A stretch of DNA of 61,025 nucleotides from an uncultured Lachnospiraceae bacterium (GCA_902801585.1 CADCIU010000010.1:1-61025), one strand, 5' to 3'; positions 36,327 to 45,775 are shown, numbered from the stretch's first letter. The notes: a model not told the origin generated them from the letters alone. Made by a program: numbers and translations.

Positions 36327-37205
36327 TTACGGAAGCAGATTCTCCAAAATGGAAGCGGTGCCTGACTGTGAGGAGTCGATCACCTCCTGGGGGATCTGAA
36401 GGTCATCGACAGTGTCATATTCGTCCGCCGTGTAGGAGATCACGAACTTCTTCGTCTCCACCTCGATCCCGTTGTCTCCTGCGATCTCCCGGATCATCAC
36501 ATTGCCCAGCGAAGTGCAGTCCATCCTGATCCCCGCGATCTGGTAAGTGTCCTTCCACACATACATTACCGCATCAACGCTCACATCGGTCAAGTCCGCC
36601 TCGTCTGCTGCCGCTGCGTCCTGTCCCAGTGAAAGGAGCAGTTCCCTCATGATCTCCCTGACGATCTCGCCCCTAAGCGTCACATGCAGGACATATGCTT
36701 CTTTTCCTCCGATGGTCTCCGGTTCCTCCAAAAGCTCCGCCTCGATCTCCTTGTCAAGGATCTTCTTTATGATCCCCAGCCCCAGAAGGGCATTCGGTTC
36801 CGATGTGCTGACGCTCTGTTCGCGAGAGATCCAGTTCTTCCCGTCAGCACTCACGTAGCCGGTGACCTTTCCCTCTTCTCCCTGCAGATAGATCTCAACC
36901 GGAATGCCTGCGTCCATCCCCATGACAGATGCGCTCGCTGTCCCGCTCATATGCGTCACTCCTGTCTTCGAGCAGGACTCCACATCCTGATCCAAAGTGA
37001 TCCCGATATCTCCGCTGAGGACGCCATAGGAGATATCTCCCTCATATTCAATCGTCACATTGCCCCTGAGGGATTCCACTTTGCTCATCTTGTCTGCCGC
37101 TTTTTTGGCGACTCCGAGCGCCGTGGGTTTGAGACTGCACCCTGCAAGGAAGATCATGCTCATCAAAATAGCTGTAAAAACCGCTGTAATCCTGATTCTT
37201 TTCAA
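36327..37205 (-). CDS. Lipoprotein, LolA-like/DUF6612-like
   Basis: Predicted lipoprotein of 292 residues: signal RIRITAVFTAILMSMIFLAG then Cys with perfect lipobox LAGC. The mature part (KMSKVESLRGNVTIEYEG, VPVEIYLQG-like strands, GGKEAYVLHVTL) is beta-rich and looks like the antiparallel sheet of LolA/DUF6612 lipoproteins. The start is inferred as TTG at 37205, with AGGAGG at 7 nt; an ATG at 37283 has no ribosome site and would bury the signal sequence. It lies upstream of the LRR gene by 27 bp and may be cotranscribed. Confidence 0.75.
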   Translation of the reverse strand: MKRIRITAVFTAILMSMIFLAGCSLKPTALGVAKKAADKMSKVESLRGNVTIEYEGDISYGVLSGDIGITLDQDVESCSKTGVTHMSGTASASVMGMDAGIPVEIYLQGEEGKVTGYVSADGKNWISREQSVSTSEPNALLGLGIIKKILDKEIEAELLEEPETIGGKEAYVLHVTLRGEIVREIMRELLLSLGQDAAAADEADLTDVSVDAVMYVWKDTYQIAGIRMDCTSLGNVMIREIAGDNGIEVETKKFVISYTADEYDTVDDLQIPQEVIDSSQSGTASILENLLP

Positions 37206-37364
37206 TTTCTTTCCTCCTGATCCAAAAAGAGCGTATATTGACAGTACTCTATATAATATACTTTCCCGGTATGCTTCTTCCATTCCGTATTACCAGTATA
37301 ACATAGAAGGCGGCGAAAAAAATCGGCGACAATGATCGGCGCCGCTCATAGATCCGCTCATCAC

Positions 37365-37403
37365 AATCGGCTCCCTGCCGCTTACCGCAGCAGAGAGCCG
37401 ATT
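37365..37403 (-). terminator. Possible galE terminator
   Basis: AATCGGCTC pairs with GAGCCGATT, enclosing CTGC/GCAG. It follows galE by 33 bp but lacks a T-run. Confidence 0.4.
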
Positions 37404-37435
37404 TACGTTCTCTATGATTCCTGTCTTACCTCAGA

Positions 37436-38452
37436 TTATTCCACATATCCGTCAGGGTTATGGCTCTGCCATCTCCAGCCGTCCCTGCACATATCCTCGA
37501 GGTTCTTCTCCGCCGTCCAGCCGAGCACATCTCTCGCCTTGGCGGGATCGCTGTAGCATACCGCGATATCGCCGGGCCTTCTGGGATCGATCACATAGGG
37601 CAGTTCCTTGCCGCAGGCTTTAGAAAATGCCTTGATAATATCCAGCACGCTGTAGCCGTGGCCGGTGCCCAGGTTGAAGACGTTGACGCCCTCCAGCTTC
37701 TCCATTCCTTCGATCGCCTTCACATGTCCCTTGGCCAGATCCACCACGTGGATATAGTCGCGGATACCTGTTCCGTCGGGCGTATCATAGTCGTTGCCGA
37801 AGACATGGACCATCTCGAGTTTGCCGGATGCCACCTGTGCCACATAGGGGAGCAGATTGTTGGGGATTCCCTTGGGATCCTCACCGATCATACCGCTCTC
37901 GTGCGCTCCGATCGGATTAAAATACCGAAGAAGCATCACTCTCCATCTGTTGTCCGCTTTCCAAATATCCGTCAGGATCCTCTCCTGCATGGATTTGGTC
38001 TCACCGTAAGGATTGGTCGTGATCCCCTTGGGGCATTCCTCTGTGATCGGCACGAAAGCGGGATCTCCGTAAACGGTCGCCGACGATGAAAAGACGATCT
38101 TAAAGCACCCGTGCTCCCTCATGGACTTGCAGAGTGTCAATGTGGAGCCGAGATTATTCTCGTAATACTCGATCGGCTTTCTGGTGGACTCGCCGACCGC
38201 TTTATAACCCGCAAAATGAATCACCGCATCGATCTTTTCTTTCTCGAAAAGAGTGTCGAGCGCTTTCTTGTCGCACACATCAAGCTCATAAAATGCAGGT
38301 CTCTTTCCCGTGATCGTCTCGATCCGGTCAACGACCATCGCCTTGGAATTGTAGAGATTATCCGCGATCACAACTTCATAACCGGCCTGCAGCAACTCTA
38401 CAACCGTATGACTGCCAATAAAACCTGTACCGCCCGTAACTAGTATTGCCAT
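37436..38452 (-). CDS. galE: UDP-glucose 4-epimerase
   Basis: Interconverts UDP-glucose and UDP-galactose using bound NAD. Seen: N-terminal ILVTGGTGFIGSHTVVEL, FSSSATVYGDP with the catalytic Ser/Thr, NPYGETKSMQE with the YxxxK-type (here NPYGETK) motif, LRYFNPIGAHESG and VRDYIHVVDL-like IRDYIHVVDLAKGH. 338 residues is standard. The start follows AAGGAGG. It stands alone. Confidence 0.96.
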   Translation of the reverse strand: MAILVTGGTGFIGSHTVVELLQAGYEVVIADNLYNSKAMVVDRIETITGKRPAFYELDVCDKKALDTLFEKEKIDAVIHFAGYKAVGESTRKPIEYYENNLGSTLTLCKSMREHGCFKIVFSSSATVYGDPAFVPITEECPKGITTNPYGETKSMQERILTDIWKADNRWRVMLLRYFNPIGAHESGMIGEDPKGIPNNLLPYVAQVASGKLEMVHVFGNDYDTPDGTGIRDYIHVVDLAKGHVKAIEGMEKLEGVNVFNLGTGHGYSVLDIIKAFSKACGKELPYVIDPRRPGDIAVCYSDPAKARDVLGWTAEKNLEDMCRDGWRWQSHNPDGYVE

Positions 38453-38578
38453 GGTGTGTTGTCCTCCTTCACCTGATCATAGATCTGTCATTACAATATT
38501 ATAATGCCGTATTCGCTTTTTAGAAACAATGTATTTTTGGATCCTTTTTTTGAATCCTTGTATTACATCTGTTTTCTG

Positions 38579-39682
38579 TTATTTAAGTATGCACTCCAGG
38601 AGGACCGGGTTGTGATCTGAACAGACGAATCCCAAATCCTGTGTTTTGCAGGATCTGACCTCAATATTGGACGAAACGATAAACCCATCCACCACATAAT
38701 ACTGGAAGCTGTCATGGTCCGCGCCGGCATACGGCTTGTCCAGAGAACGGCATGTGGGAACGTCGCTGTCCATCAGGAACTGCCACTCTTCGCCGAACTG
38801 CTGTGTGCTCAGCTCTCCGGGCGCCCAGACCCCCTCTTGCAGAGGATACCGGCTTGTTCCCTCGCCGTCGAAGCTCTGGTTGAAATCACCGCCCGCGATC
38901 ACATAATTTCCGTCCCCGATCTCTTCCCGGACCGCCGCATCATTCAAAACCTCCATCAGAGCGTCGGTCTGTGCTTTTTTGCCCTCTCCGTCGTCATAGG
39001 CATCCAGATGAAGGTTGATCAGGACCAGTTCCTTGTCGCTGTTCTTAATGGGAAACCGCTCAATAAGAAGGCATCGCTTGAAATTGGCAAGACGGACAGG
39101 CCACTTGAAAGAACATGGAAGCTGTACCCGCTCTGCGGAAGATGCTCCGGGCACCGCAAGTGTCAGAATTCCGCTCTGTACCTTTCCTATGGGCGGAATG
39201 GGATAGGGAAGGAACTGCACGATGAGATTGTATGCGAACGCCATTGTATAGTCGAGTTCATATACATCCCACAGATCGTTGTAAATGGAGATCACTTCGT
39301 CTATGTGGCGGGATCTGGAAGAATCGCGGTCCACTTCCTGCAAAAGGACAATATCCGGATCAAGCCGCGCGATCTGCGCGGAGATCTCCCCGAGATTTCT
39401 CTCTATCCTCTCCCGGTCAGCCGTATAAACGCCATTGCCGCCGTCCATGAAGAAATCCGCGTTGTCACCCAGCGCGCCGTATCCGCAATTCCAGGTCATG
39501 ATCCGAAGCGTATCTCCCTGTTGGATCGCATCGCCGCTGACAGGACCGACCGCGATCGTCTCACTCTCCTCAGGCCTGAATTCCGTCAGCGTCAGGAACT
39601 CAACGATCGCAGCAAACACAATGGCAGCGAGCAATATCACAGATAATGCGGTTTTCCCGATACGTTTGATCGAGCTCTCCAT
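38579..39682 (-). CDS. Membrane-anchored endonuclease/exonuclease/phosphatase-family protein
   Basis: One N-terminal transmembrane helix (residues about 10-32) anchors an EEP-fold domain. The fold is shown by RIMTWNCGYG, IVLLQEVDRDSSRS, VLINLHLDAYDDG, YVIAGGDFNQSF and CSDHNPVLLE, which carry the catalytic Asn, Glu, Asp and His. Such proteins act on nucleic acids, lipids or inositol phosphates. The extracellular position makes a lipid or nucleic-acid substrate outside the cell likely. It is 15 bp downstream of the YdcF-like gene and likely cotranscribed. Confidence 0.85.
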   Translation of the reverse strand: MESSIKRIGKTALSVILLAAIVFAAIVEFLTLTEFRPEESETIAVGPVSGDAIQQGDTLRIMTWNCGYGALGDNADFFMDGGNGVYTADRERIERNLGEISAQIARLDPDIVLLQEVDRDSSRSRHIDEVISIYNDLWDVYELDYTMAFAYNLIVQFLPYPIPPIGKVQSGILTLAVPGASSAERVQLPCSFKWPVRLANFKRCLLIERFPIKNSDKELVLINLHLDAYDDGEGKKAQTDALMEVLNDAAVREEIGDGNYVIAGGDFNQSFDGEGTSRYPLQEGVWAPGELSTQQFGEEWQFLMDSDVPTCRSLDKPYAGADHDSFQYYVVDGFIVSSNIEVRSCKTQDLGFVCSDHNPVLLECILK

Positions 39683-39697
39683 CCCTTTACTCCTTCT

Positions 39698-40750
39698 CTA
39701 CTGGATGACACTGGTCATAATACTGTACATCGCGGGCATCAGACAAATGATCCATCCCAGCACGAACATCAGGAAGTTTTTCCTGACACTCAGGATCGCG
39801 GCAAATTCTCTGAGCAGGGCACTCGGCCAGTAATAAAGTGCCACGTGCGCACCGATCCCCGTGCACTTAAGACCGATCTCCCTGCAGATGCTCAGGGCAC
39901 GATATACATGATAATTGCTGGTCACCAGCGCGCAATACTTGGGGTCTTCTCTCTTGTCGATGATCTCCTTGGAAAACAGAAGGTTTTCCCTGGTCGTCTT
40001 GGAACGGTCTTCCCTTATGATATGCTCTGTCGGAATCCCTTTGCTGATCAGGTACTGTTCCATCGCCTCCGCCTCGGAGATCTCCTCATCGTTTCCCTTT
40101 CCGCCTGACGGGATCAGAATCGGCGGCGAAGAACATCTGGCGTAGACCTCGATCGCTTTGTCGATGCGGTCCGAAAGCAGCTTGGACACCTCTCTGCCCC
40201 TGATCAGACCGCTCCCGTGTATGATGATAAAGTCAAAATCCCGCCTTGTGGGAATGAACTGAAGCAGCACAGTGTAGACCATAAAGGACGCAAATATGAC
40301 CGCGACGTACATGACCGACAGACTCACGAACAGAAGCACTCTCATCCCCAGATTGACGATCTGCGCATTCTGTTCCGAAAAAAACAAGGGCAGGACAAAG
40401 AATGCAAAGAAGCAGATTTCACCGATGCCGATCATGATTCCCAAAAGGAAGGAGAGCATGTTGGCCAGGCTCCTTCCCTCTTTTTTAAACATCGTCACAC
40501 CGTTAAAAACCAGCACCGCCGGCACAGACAAAAGCGCCGTAAAGATCAGCGTCGTGAGGGCTTTCGCCGTCCCGGCCGCATGACTTCCGGTTGCCGCACA
40601 AAAAAGCGGTACAGTAGAGAGCGCCGCAAAGAGCAGATAGATACAGTTTCTGAACCTGCTTCTGTCCGACATAACGGAAATGCCAAGTATCCCCCAGAAG
40701 ATCAGGCAAGGGACAGCATATTCTGTCAGTCTCTGCAGATAAGCACTCAT
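39698..40750 (-). CDS. YdcF/SanA-like DUF218 membrane protein
   Basis: Five to six transmembrane helices (residues about 10-165) followed by a DUF218 domain: FIIIHGSGLIRGREVSKLL, PPILIPSGGKGNDEEISEAE, AMEQYLISKGIP, REDRSKTTRENLLFSKEI and LVTSNYHVYRAL. The last helix pair lies at the C terminus. The family includes ElyC and SanA, linked to envelope integrity and polyprenyl carrier metabolism. Paired with the EEP-family gene downstream. Confidence 0.88.
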   Translation of the reverse strand: MSAYLQRLTEYAVPCLIFWGILGISVMSDRSRFRNCIYLLFAALSTVPLFCAATGSHAAGTAKALTTLIFTALLSVPAVLVFNGVTMFKKEGRSLANMLSFLLGIMIGIGEICFFAFFVLPLFFSEQNAQIVNLGMRVLLFVSLSVMYVAVIFASFMVYTVLLQFIPTRRDFDFIIIHGSGLIRGREVSKLLSDRIDKAIEVYARCSSPPILIPSGGKGNDEEISEAEAMEQYLISKGIPTEHIIREDRSKTTRENLLFSKEIIDKREDPKYCALVTSNYHVYRALSICREIGLKCTGIGAHVALYYWPSALLREFAAILSVRKNFLMFVLGWIICLMPAMYSIMTSVIQ

Positions 40751-40825
40751 TACACATACTCCTTTTACTCATTCGCAAGGGCAGATCGCAATCGAGCAGG
40801 ATGCTCCTACCCGATTGACCGTTGG

Positions 40826-40868
40826 CCGTGGGGTGCATCTTCGTGCAAGCACGAGCTGTACCCCACGG
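40826..40868. other. Long imperfect hairpin between transcription units
   Basis: CCGTGGGGT (40826-40834) pairs with ACCCCACGG (40860-40868), enclosing a second stem TCGTGC/GCACGA. It lies 18 bp from the separate terminator of the HPr-LDH gene and has no T-run, so it is probably not a simple terminator. Confidence 0.7.
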
Positions 40869-40885
40869 CTTATCGCACAAAAAAA

Positions 40886-40909
40886 CGGCAGGAACAAACG
40901 CTCCCGCCG
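40886..40909 (-). terminator. Terminator of the HPr-LDH gene
   Basis: CGGCAGGA and TCCCGCCG arms around a short loop, followed on the minus strand by seven Ts (40879-40885). Confidence 0.88.
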
Positions 40910-40931
40910 CTTCAGCCCTAAACCGTTTGTA

Positions 40932-42230
40932 TTATTTGACTTCTGACATGCCGAAAGGAAGTCCCTCGTTGAAGTTTCTCGCATTTTCCATCGTGACGGC
41001 GGCAATCGCCTGCAGTGCCTCTCTTGTGAAGAAGGCCTGGTGGGAAGTCAGGATCAGGTTGGGGAACATGGTCAGTCTTGCGACGATATCCGTATCGATC
41101 ATCTCGTCGGATCTGTCGTTATAGACGTTGGGGTCCTCGCCCTCATACACATCCAGTGCCACGCAGTGGAATTTGTTGGCCCTCAGGCCTCTGATCAGCG
41201 CCTCCGGATCCACGAGCGGTCCGCGGGACGTGTTGACCAGCATGACGCTGTCCTTCATCATCGCGATCGCATCGTCATCGATCAGATGGTAGGTTCCGTT
41301 CTCACCCATGACAAGCGGCGCGTGAAGGGAAATAAGATCCGCTTTCTGCAGGAGCTCTTCCTTGGAGACATAGCGGAGCATGCCCTGTTCCTCAAGGCTC
41401 TTGTTCGGATATGCATCCCATCCGAGAACCGTCATCCCGTAGCCTTTGCAGATATTGGCCATGATCTGGCCGATCCTGCCGGTTCCCATGATCCCTGCGA
41501 CCTTGTTGTGCAGGTCCAGTCCGAGAAGTCCGCTCAGCGCGAAGTTATTATCCTTCACCTTAATATAGGATTTGTGGATACGGCGGTTTGCTGCCTGAAG
41601 AATGGTCATAGCGTGCTCAGCGACTGCATAAGGAGAATATGCAGGGACGCGCAGCACCTTGATCCCGTATTCTGCTGCTGCCTTGGCGTCAACGTTATTG
41701 AATCCCGCACAGCGCAGGAGGATCAGTTTCACGCCGCATTCATTCAGGATCTCGATGACCTCGCGGGGCGCCTCGTCATTGACGAAAATGCAGACCGCAT
41801 CATAGCCCTTGGCCAGATTTGCCGACTCAATCGTAAGGCGGCTGTTGAAGTACTTGATATCCACATTATAGGTTCCCTCTCCCTTGTCTCTGGAGAGTTC
41901 ACTGAAGAACATGCGGTCATAGTCCTTTGTCCCGAAGAATGCAACCTTCAGAATTTCCTGCTTTCTTGCCTTGGGTGCGATCTCGGCGAGCACCTCCTCA
42001 ATCTTGACGATTGCCGCTTCTTCATCGGGGCCGTCTGCGGAAATGTTCAAAACAGAGCCCTTCGCCGCGTGCAGTCCCAGAATCTGGAGCACATTATTTC
42101 CCGATGCAACGTTGCCGTTGCTCTCGATCATGACAGCACTCTTGAAATTTGTGCAGGCCTGTGCGAGCAGGGCCGCGGGGCGGGCATGGATCCCAAGCGG
42201 ATTTTTAACGACATACTGAAGTGTTTTCAT
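40932..42230 (-). CDS. HPr domain fused to LdhA-type D-lactate dehydrogenase
   Basis: A 432-residue fusion. Residues 1-88 are an HPr phosphocarrier domain: NPLGIHARPAA puts the phosphorylatable histidine at position 15, exactly as in HPr. The site aligned with regulatory Ser46 appears to be Gly44. Residues about 93-432 match D-lactate dehydrogenase of the LdhA type: VCIFVNDEAP, LLRCAGFNNVDAKAA, RVPAYSPYAVAEHAM, NAD motif GIMGTGRIGQIM (246-257), VNTSRGPLVD, DVYEGEDPNVY and the catalytic-histidine segment SHQAFFTREAL. It would reduce pyruvate to D-lactate, with HPr perhaps tying activity to PTS phosphorylation. The start has GAGG at 9 nt. Monocistronic with its own promoter and terminator. Confidence 0.88.
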   Translation of the reverse strand: MKTLQYVVKNPLGIHARPAALLAQACTNFKSAVMIESNGNVASGNNVLQILGLHAAKGSVLNISADGPDEEAAIVKIEEVLAEIAPKARKQEILKVAFFGTKDYDRMFFSELSRDKGEGTYNVDIKYFNSRLTIESANLAKGYDAVCIFVNDEAPREVIEILNECGVKLILLRCAGFNNVDAKAAAEYGIKVLRVPAYSPYAVAEHAMTILQAANRRIHKSYIKVKDNNFALSGLLGLDLHNKVAGIMGTGRIGQIMANICKGYGMTVLGWDAYPNKSLEEQGMLRYVSKEELLQKADLISLHAPLVMGENGTYHLIDDDAIAMMKDSVMLVNTSRGPLVDPEALIRGLRANKFHCVALDVYEGEDPNVYNDRSDEMIDTDIVARLTMFPNLILTSHQAFFTREALQAIAAVTMENARNFNEGLPFGMSEVK

Positions 42231-42293
42231 TCGTTATTTCCTCTCTCAAACAATGATAACAGATCGTTCCGTGCATAATAATATGTTATCGTC

Positions 42294-42322
42294 ATTATAA
42301 ACATCATTCACTAATAATTCAA
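42294..42322 (-). promoter_or_regulatory. Promoter of the HPr-LDH gene
   Basis: Minus-strand TTGAAT (42317-42322), exactly 17 bp, TATAAT (42294-42299). Confidence 0.75.
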
Positions 42323-42378
42323 TTTAAATGCACTCCAAACAGGTCAATTTTCACAATAATTCTTGCAAAGAAAAATAA

Positions 42379-43905
42379 TCACAGGCTGCCCAGGATCTCC
42401 CACGCGTATGCATCCTTCTTCTGTTCTTCCGGGGCCAGCTCTCTGTAAGGCAGCAAAAGAGGATGCTGTCGCTTCGCATTGTTCCGCACCGTATTCCACG
42501 TCCAATTATAGAAAAGATGAAACCGCATCCAGCGCCTGTGCTCCATCTCCTGATAGATGTCCTGCTTTTCGGCTTTGGTTCTTAAATACACTTCGTACGC
42601 TCTCCTGCAGTTGTCGTCCGTGACCCTGGTGATCGTCTCGTCCTCAAGGAGATATCGGATCTTCACAAGCAGGTGATCTGCCGCTGCGATATTGGACTGC
42701 TTTAAGAAATACGGGAGATCCTCCCACGGGACCGGATGCTCAGAGCCCCTCGAATAGATCTCATGCATGAGGATCGCCTGTCTGTTCAGGGAATTCTTCA
42801 TGACACCTTCTTTGATCAGAACGTCATCCACGACGCCGAACGAGAGCACACCGGGCACTTCTTCGTCCAGATATATGTATACATTTTCCCGCACTCCGAA
42901 CCAGGTCGCGAGACGCTCATAACAGTCCAGGTTCTCCTGATCATTGTTCCGGCACAAAATAATGCGGTCCGCTTGTCTGATGACCGGGATCTCGTCCATC
43001 CAGCTGTCACTGTAAAATGTCAGAGAGTCTTCGCCCGGCTCTCCTTTCGACAGTGCGCGGGCCAATTCCGTATGCATCTTTTCAAAACCTGTGCTGTCCT
43101 CAAACACATGATAGTGCACCGTTCTGTCCGGCGTGTAGACATTGGTCAAAAGCGCTCTCTCCAGGATCGCCGCCCCAAATCTCCCGCATCCGATCAGCAC
43201 CACGCTCTTTTCTTTCTCACTGAGCGGATGCATCTGCCAATATCGCCTTGCCAGGCACTCCGATTTTTCGAACAGATGCAGTCCCTTTGGAAGTGTGTCC
43301 GTTATGACATCTGCCATACAGTAGCACTCCACTGAGAGCTCCACTGCCGCCAGCCCTTCTTTGTAGTTTGCCCACAGATCATCCTTCATAAGAAACACCG
43401 TCATTCCTTCCGCGCTTTTCCTCAGCTCCTTCAGATCTCCGAGCTCCGGATCGATGACGACCGACATTCCCCGTGGAAGGTTCACCGCTTTCATTGGAGC
43501 AGGAAAGATCGCAATACCGTTCTCTTCCGACAGCAGCTCCCTGGCCAGAAGGCCGGCTTCGCGGCTGCTGCAGTTGAAAACATACCATTTCGCTTCCCTG
43601 CTTCTTCGAAGCATCATCTTGGGCAGAAACTGGTTTCGGATCAGCTCTATGACGAACCCGATCATCGTGGACAGGATACCGACACTGCACAGAGCCAGAA
43701 CAATGCCCAGGATCTTGCCGGCAGGCGAAACCGGCGACATATCCCCGTATCCCACTGTCGTCAGCGTGATCAGGGCGTACCAGAGAGCGTCCCACAGATT
43801 GTGGATGGTCGAACCGCTCGCCCTGCATTCCGAGATGGTCAAAAGAATGACGATGATCACAAATGCGATCAGCGCACGCAGTATCAGTTTGGCACTCCTA
43901 CTCAT
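42379..43905 (-). CDS. K+ channel with Rossmann (RCK-like) and RyR domains
   Basis: A two-helix ion-channel module (residues about 8-90) with the potassium filter TLTTVGYGDMSPV, followed by TrkA-N/RCK-like nucleotide-binding regions; the second has VVLIGCGRFGAAIL. The C terminus (about 455-500) is a prokaryotic RyR domain: YQEMEHRRWMRFHLFYNW and PLLLPYRELAPEEQKKDAY. RyR domains in bacteria have been proposed to sense nucleotide-derived ligands. The ATG overlaps the end of the upstream RyR gene by 8 bp and has GAGGAA before it, so the two are coupled. Confidence 0.85.
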   Translation of the reverse strand: MSRSAKLILRALIAFVIIVILLTISECRASGSTIHNLWDALWYALITLTTVGYGDMSPVSPAGKILGIVLALCSVGILSTMIGFVIELIRNQFLPKMMLRRSREAKWYVFNCSSREAGLLARELLSEENGIAIFPAPMKAVNLPRGMSVVIDPELGDLKELRKSAEGMTVFLMKDDLWANYKEGLAAVELSVECYCMADVITDTLPKGLHLFEKSECLARRYWQMHPLSEKEKSVVLIGCGRFGAAILERALLTNVYTPDRTVHYHVFEDSTGFEKMHTELARALSKGEPGEDSLTFYSDSWMDEIPVIRQADRIILCRNNDQENLDCYERLATWFGVRENVYIYLDEEVPGVLSFGVVDDVLIKEGVMKNSLNRQAILMHEIYSRGSEHPVPWEDLPYFLKQSNIAAADHLLVKIRYLLEDETITRVTDDNCRRAYEVYLRTKAEKQDIYQEMEHRRWMRFHLFYNWTWNTVRNNAKRQHPLLLPYRELAPEEQKKDAYAWEILGSL

Positions 43906-45775
43906 TTTCCCGTTCCTCTTCCTGTGCTCTCAAAATGTCGGGGATGATCATCACATTATTGATATCGTACTGCTTGTAGTCGACGCTTCGCCCGGTCACT
44001 GCGTTTTCCCGCTCCGAGACCTGATCCAGCTTGTCATAGGGGACCAGGCAGGCATGAAGGCGTTTCTCGGAGTCCTTTCCGATCTTGGGGCTGCACGGGA
44101 GTCCTTCCTGTTTGCATCGCAGATAATTCTCCGCATTCTCCCTGAAGTTTTCCTCACTCATCGGTCTGTAACCCATGGCAAAGTGGAAAGCGCACCAGCG
44201 CATGTGCTCCATCTCTCCGAGTACGTGCAGCATCTCATCGTCAGGATGCCATTTGCCTTCCAGCATCTCCTCCCTGCTGCTCCCGGAGGCTTTGATCATG
44301 GCAGGAATAAACTCGGCGGACGCACGCGACGACATCTTGCCGAAAGAGTCGCAGCTTACCCATTTCTCCCAATTGGTCCTGTCTGACGAATCATATCCGG
44401 CATTGAGAATGATCGCGTTCCTGTCTTCCCTCTTAGCCGAAAGCATATCCAGTTTGTACACTTCCTTGCTTACGATCGCACTGCCGACAGCCTCCTGGTA
44501 CTGCGCGCCGTACTTACTCACCTGCACCACACAGACGTGCTCCGCTTTGGCACGCTTTAAAAACAACATGATGTTGTCCGCCACTTCCGTGTTCATCGCA
44601 CCTTTTCCTGTGCATACTGCAATGTACTTGAGCGTACTGAGTCTCGCTTGCAGCTCCTTGTAGAACTCCAGGCTTCTACCGTCCGCATTTCTGAATTCTA
44701 TGGCGTAATGCTTGAGCAGCTCCGGGCATTCCGCAAGAAGAAAGCCTGCTTCATTCGATATATTGGGTGAAAAGACCATGGCGTGAAATTTGCTGCCCAC
44801 AAACTGTCCGTTCATGGCCAGATAGCGCAGCGCTGCCTGACCGCAGTCCCCAAAGCCGATGACCATACAGTCGAAGTTCTCTTTTGCCCTGCCCTTATTG
44901 TCAAAAGAGAGAAAATCCCAGGGCGGACAAAGCCGGATCATTGCCCGCGCCGCCATATCGGCCGGGTCAAAGACCTGCACATATCCGAAACCGTACTGCT
45001 GCTCTGAGAGTTGAAGCATAGACGAAGCGATGTCCTCCGTTCCCGGCAGCGTAATGCTGGTGATCTTGGGGTCAACGCCCTCTTTCTCAAGCGCTTCTTT
45101 CATGGCGATCGCATAAAAGAGATTCTTGTTCCTGTCGGGGTGAAGCGCGTAAACTGTGATCTTCTTTCTTGCCGTGATCCGGAGCCTGAGCATTGTCGAG
45201 TGATCGCAGCTGACAGCGCCTGACCCTGTGAGTACAGCCATACCCATGTTGATGATCTCTGAGATACTGTCCGTCGGCTCGGTCTCATTGATCATGACGA
45301 CCGCCGTTTTGTCCCGGACAACACACTCTTTTCCCACAGTCAGACTGTCCTCATGGATCCCGTAGATGATCGTCAGATCCCCGTTGAGTGCAAGAAAGAG
45401 CCTGAGTCTTCTGAGCCCCGCTGCGCCGACCGTTGTCATCGCGGCACTCGCAATGGAATAAAACGCGAGCAAATGCAGTGTCCAAAAACAAAACACACCG
45501 GCCGTTCCGGAAAGGATCGGCGAAGAGCTGATCGCTCCAAGATCGTTCTTCCCCAGGAACATGCCGATCACAGAAAAGGGCGTCCGGATGAGTGAGAGTG
45601 CGATGTCCTGTGTCACGCTCGTATATCCGATACCGTATATAATACTCCCGCCCAGGATCGATATGATCATCAGAGCCGAACTCAGCTTTGAAGAATATGC
45701 GGGCTTCATCGCCATATTGATCACCAGTGCGAGATAGATGATGATCGACAGTACAATGACCAGAAGTGCGTTCAT
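43898..45775 (-). CDS. Membrane protein with two Rossmann-like and a RyR domain
   Basis: A 625-residue partner of the channel. N-terminal helices span roughly residues 1-135, including a possible pore-like turn, but no potassium filter is seen. Two nucleotide-binding regions follow (LTIIYGIHEDSLTVGKEC; CMVIGFGDCGQAALRYL). The C-terminal RyR domain shows LGEMEHMRWCAFHFAMGYRP and HACLVPYDKLDQVS. The ATG at 45775 has AGAGAGG at 6 nt; in-frame ATGs upstream (45814 and the 45892 frame start) lack ribosome sites. It overlaps the channel gene by 8 bp, indicating a two-subunit complex. Confidence 0.82.
   Translation of the reverse strand: MNALLVIVLSIIIYLALVINMAMKPAYSSKLSSALMIISILGGSIIYGIGYTSVTQDIALSLIRTPFSVIGMFLGKNDLGAISSSPILSGTAGVFCFWTLHLLAFYSIASAAMTTVGAAGLRRLRLFLALNGDLTIIYGIHEDSLTVGKECVVRDKTAVVMINETEPTDSISEIINMGMAVLTGSGAVSCDHSTMLRLRITARKKITVYALHPDRNKNLFYAIAMKEALEKEGVDPKITSITLPGTEDIASSMLQLSEQQYGFGYVQVFDPADMAARAMIRLCPPWDFLSFDNKGRAKENFDCMVIGFGDCGQAALRYLAMNGQFVGSKFHAMVFSPNISNEAGFLLAECPELLKHYAIEFRNADGRSLEFYKELQARLSTLKYIAVCTGKGAMNTEVADNIMLFLKRAKAEHVCVVQVSKYGAQYQEAVGSAIVSKEVYKLDMLSAKREDRNAIILNAGYDSSDRTNWEKWVSCDSFGKMSSRASAEFIPAMIKASGSSREEMLEGKWHPDDEMLHVLGEMEHMRWCAFHFAMGYRPMSEENFRENAENYLRCKQEGLPCSPKIGKDSEKRLHACLVPYDKLDQVSERENAVTGRSVDYKQYDINNVMIIPDILRAQEEERENE

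Noticed and set aside
42341..42360. Possible Rex site upstream of the HPr-LDH promoter
   Set aside because: Only one half (TTGTGAA on the minus strand) fits; the second half is poor and it lies upstream of the -35 box.
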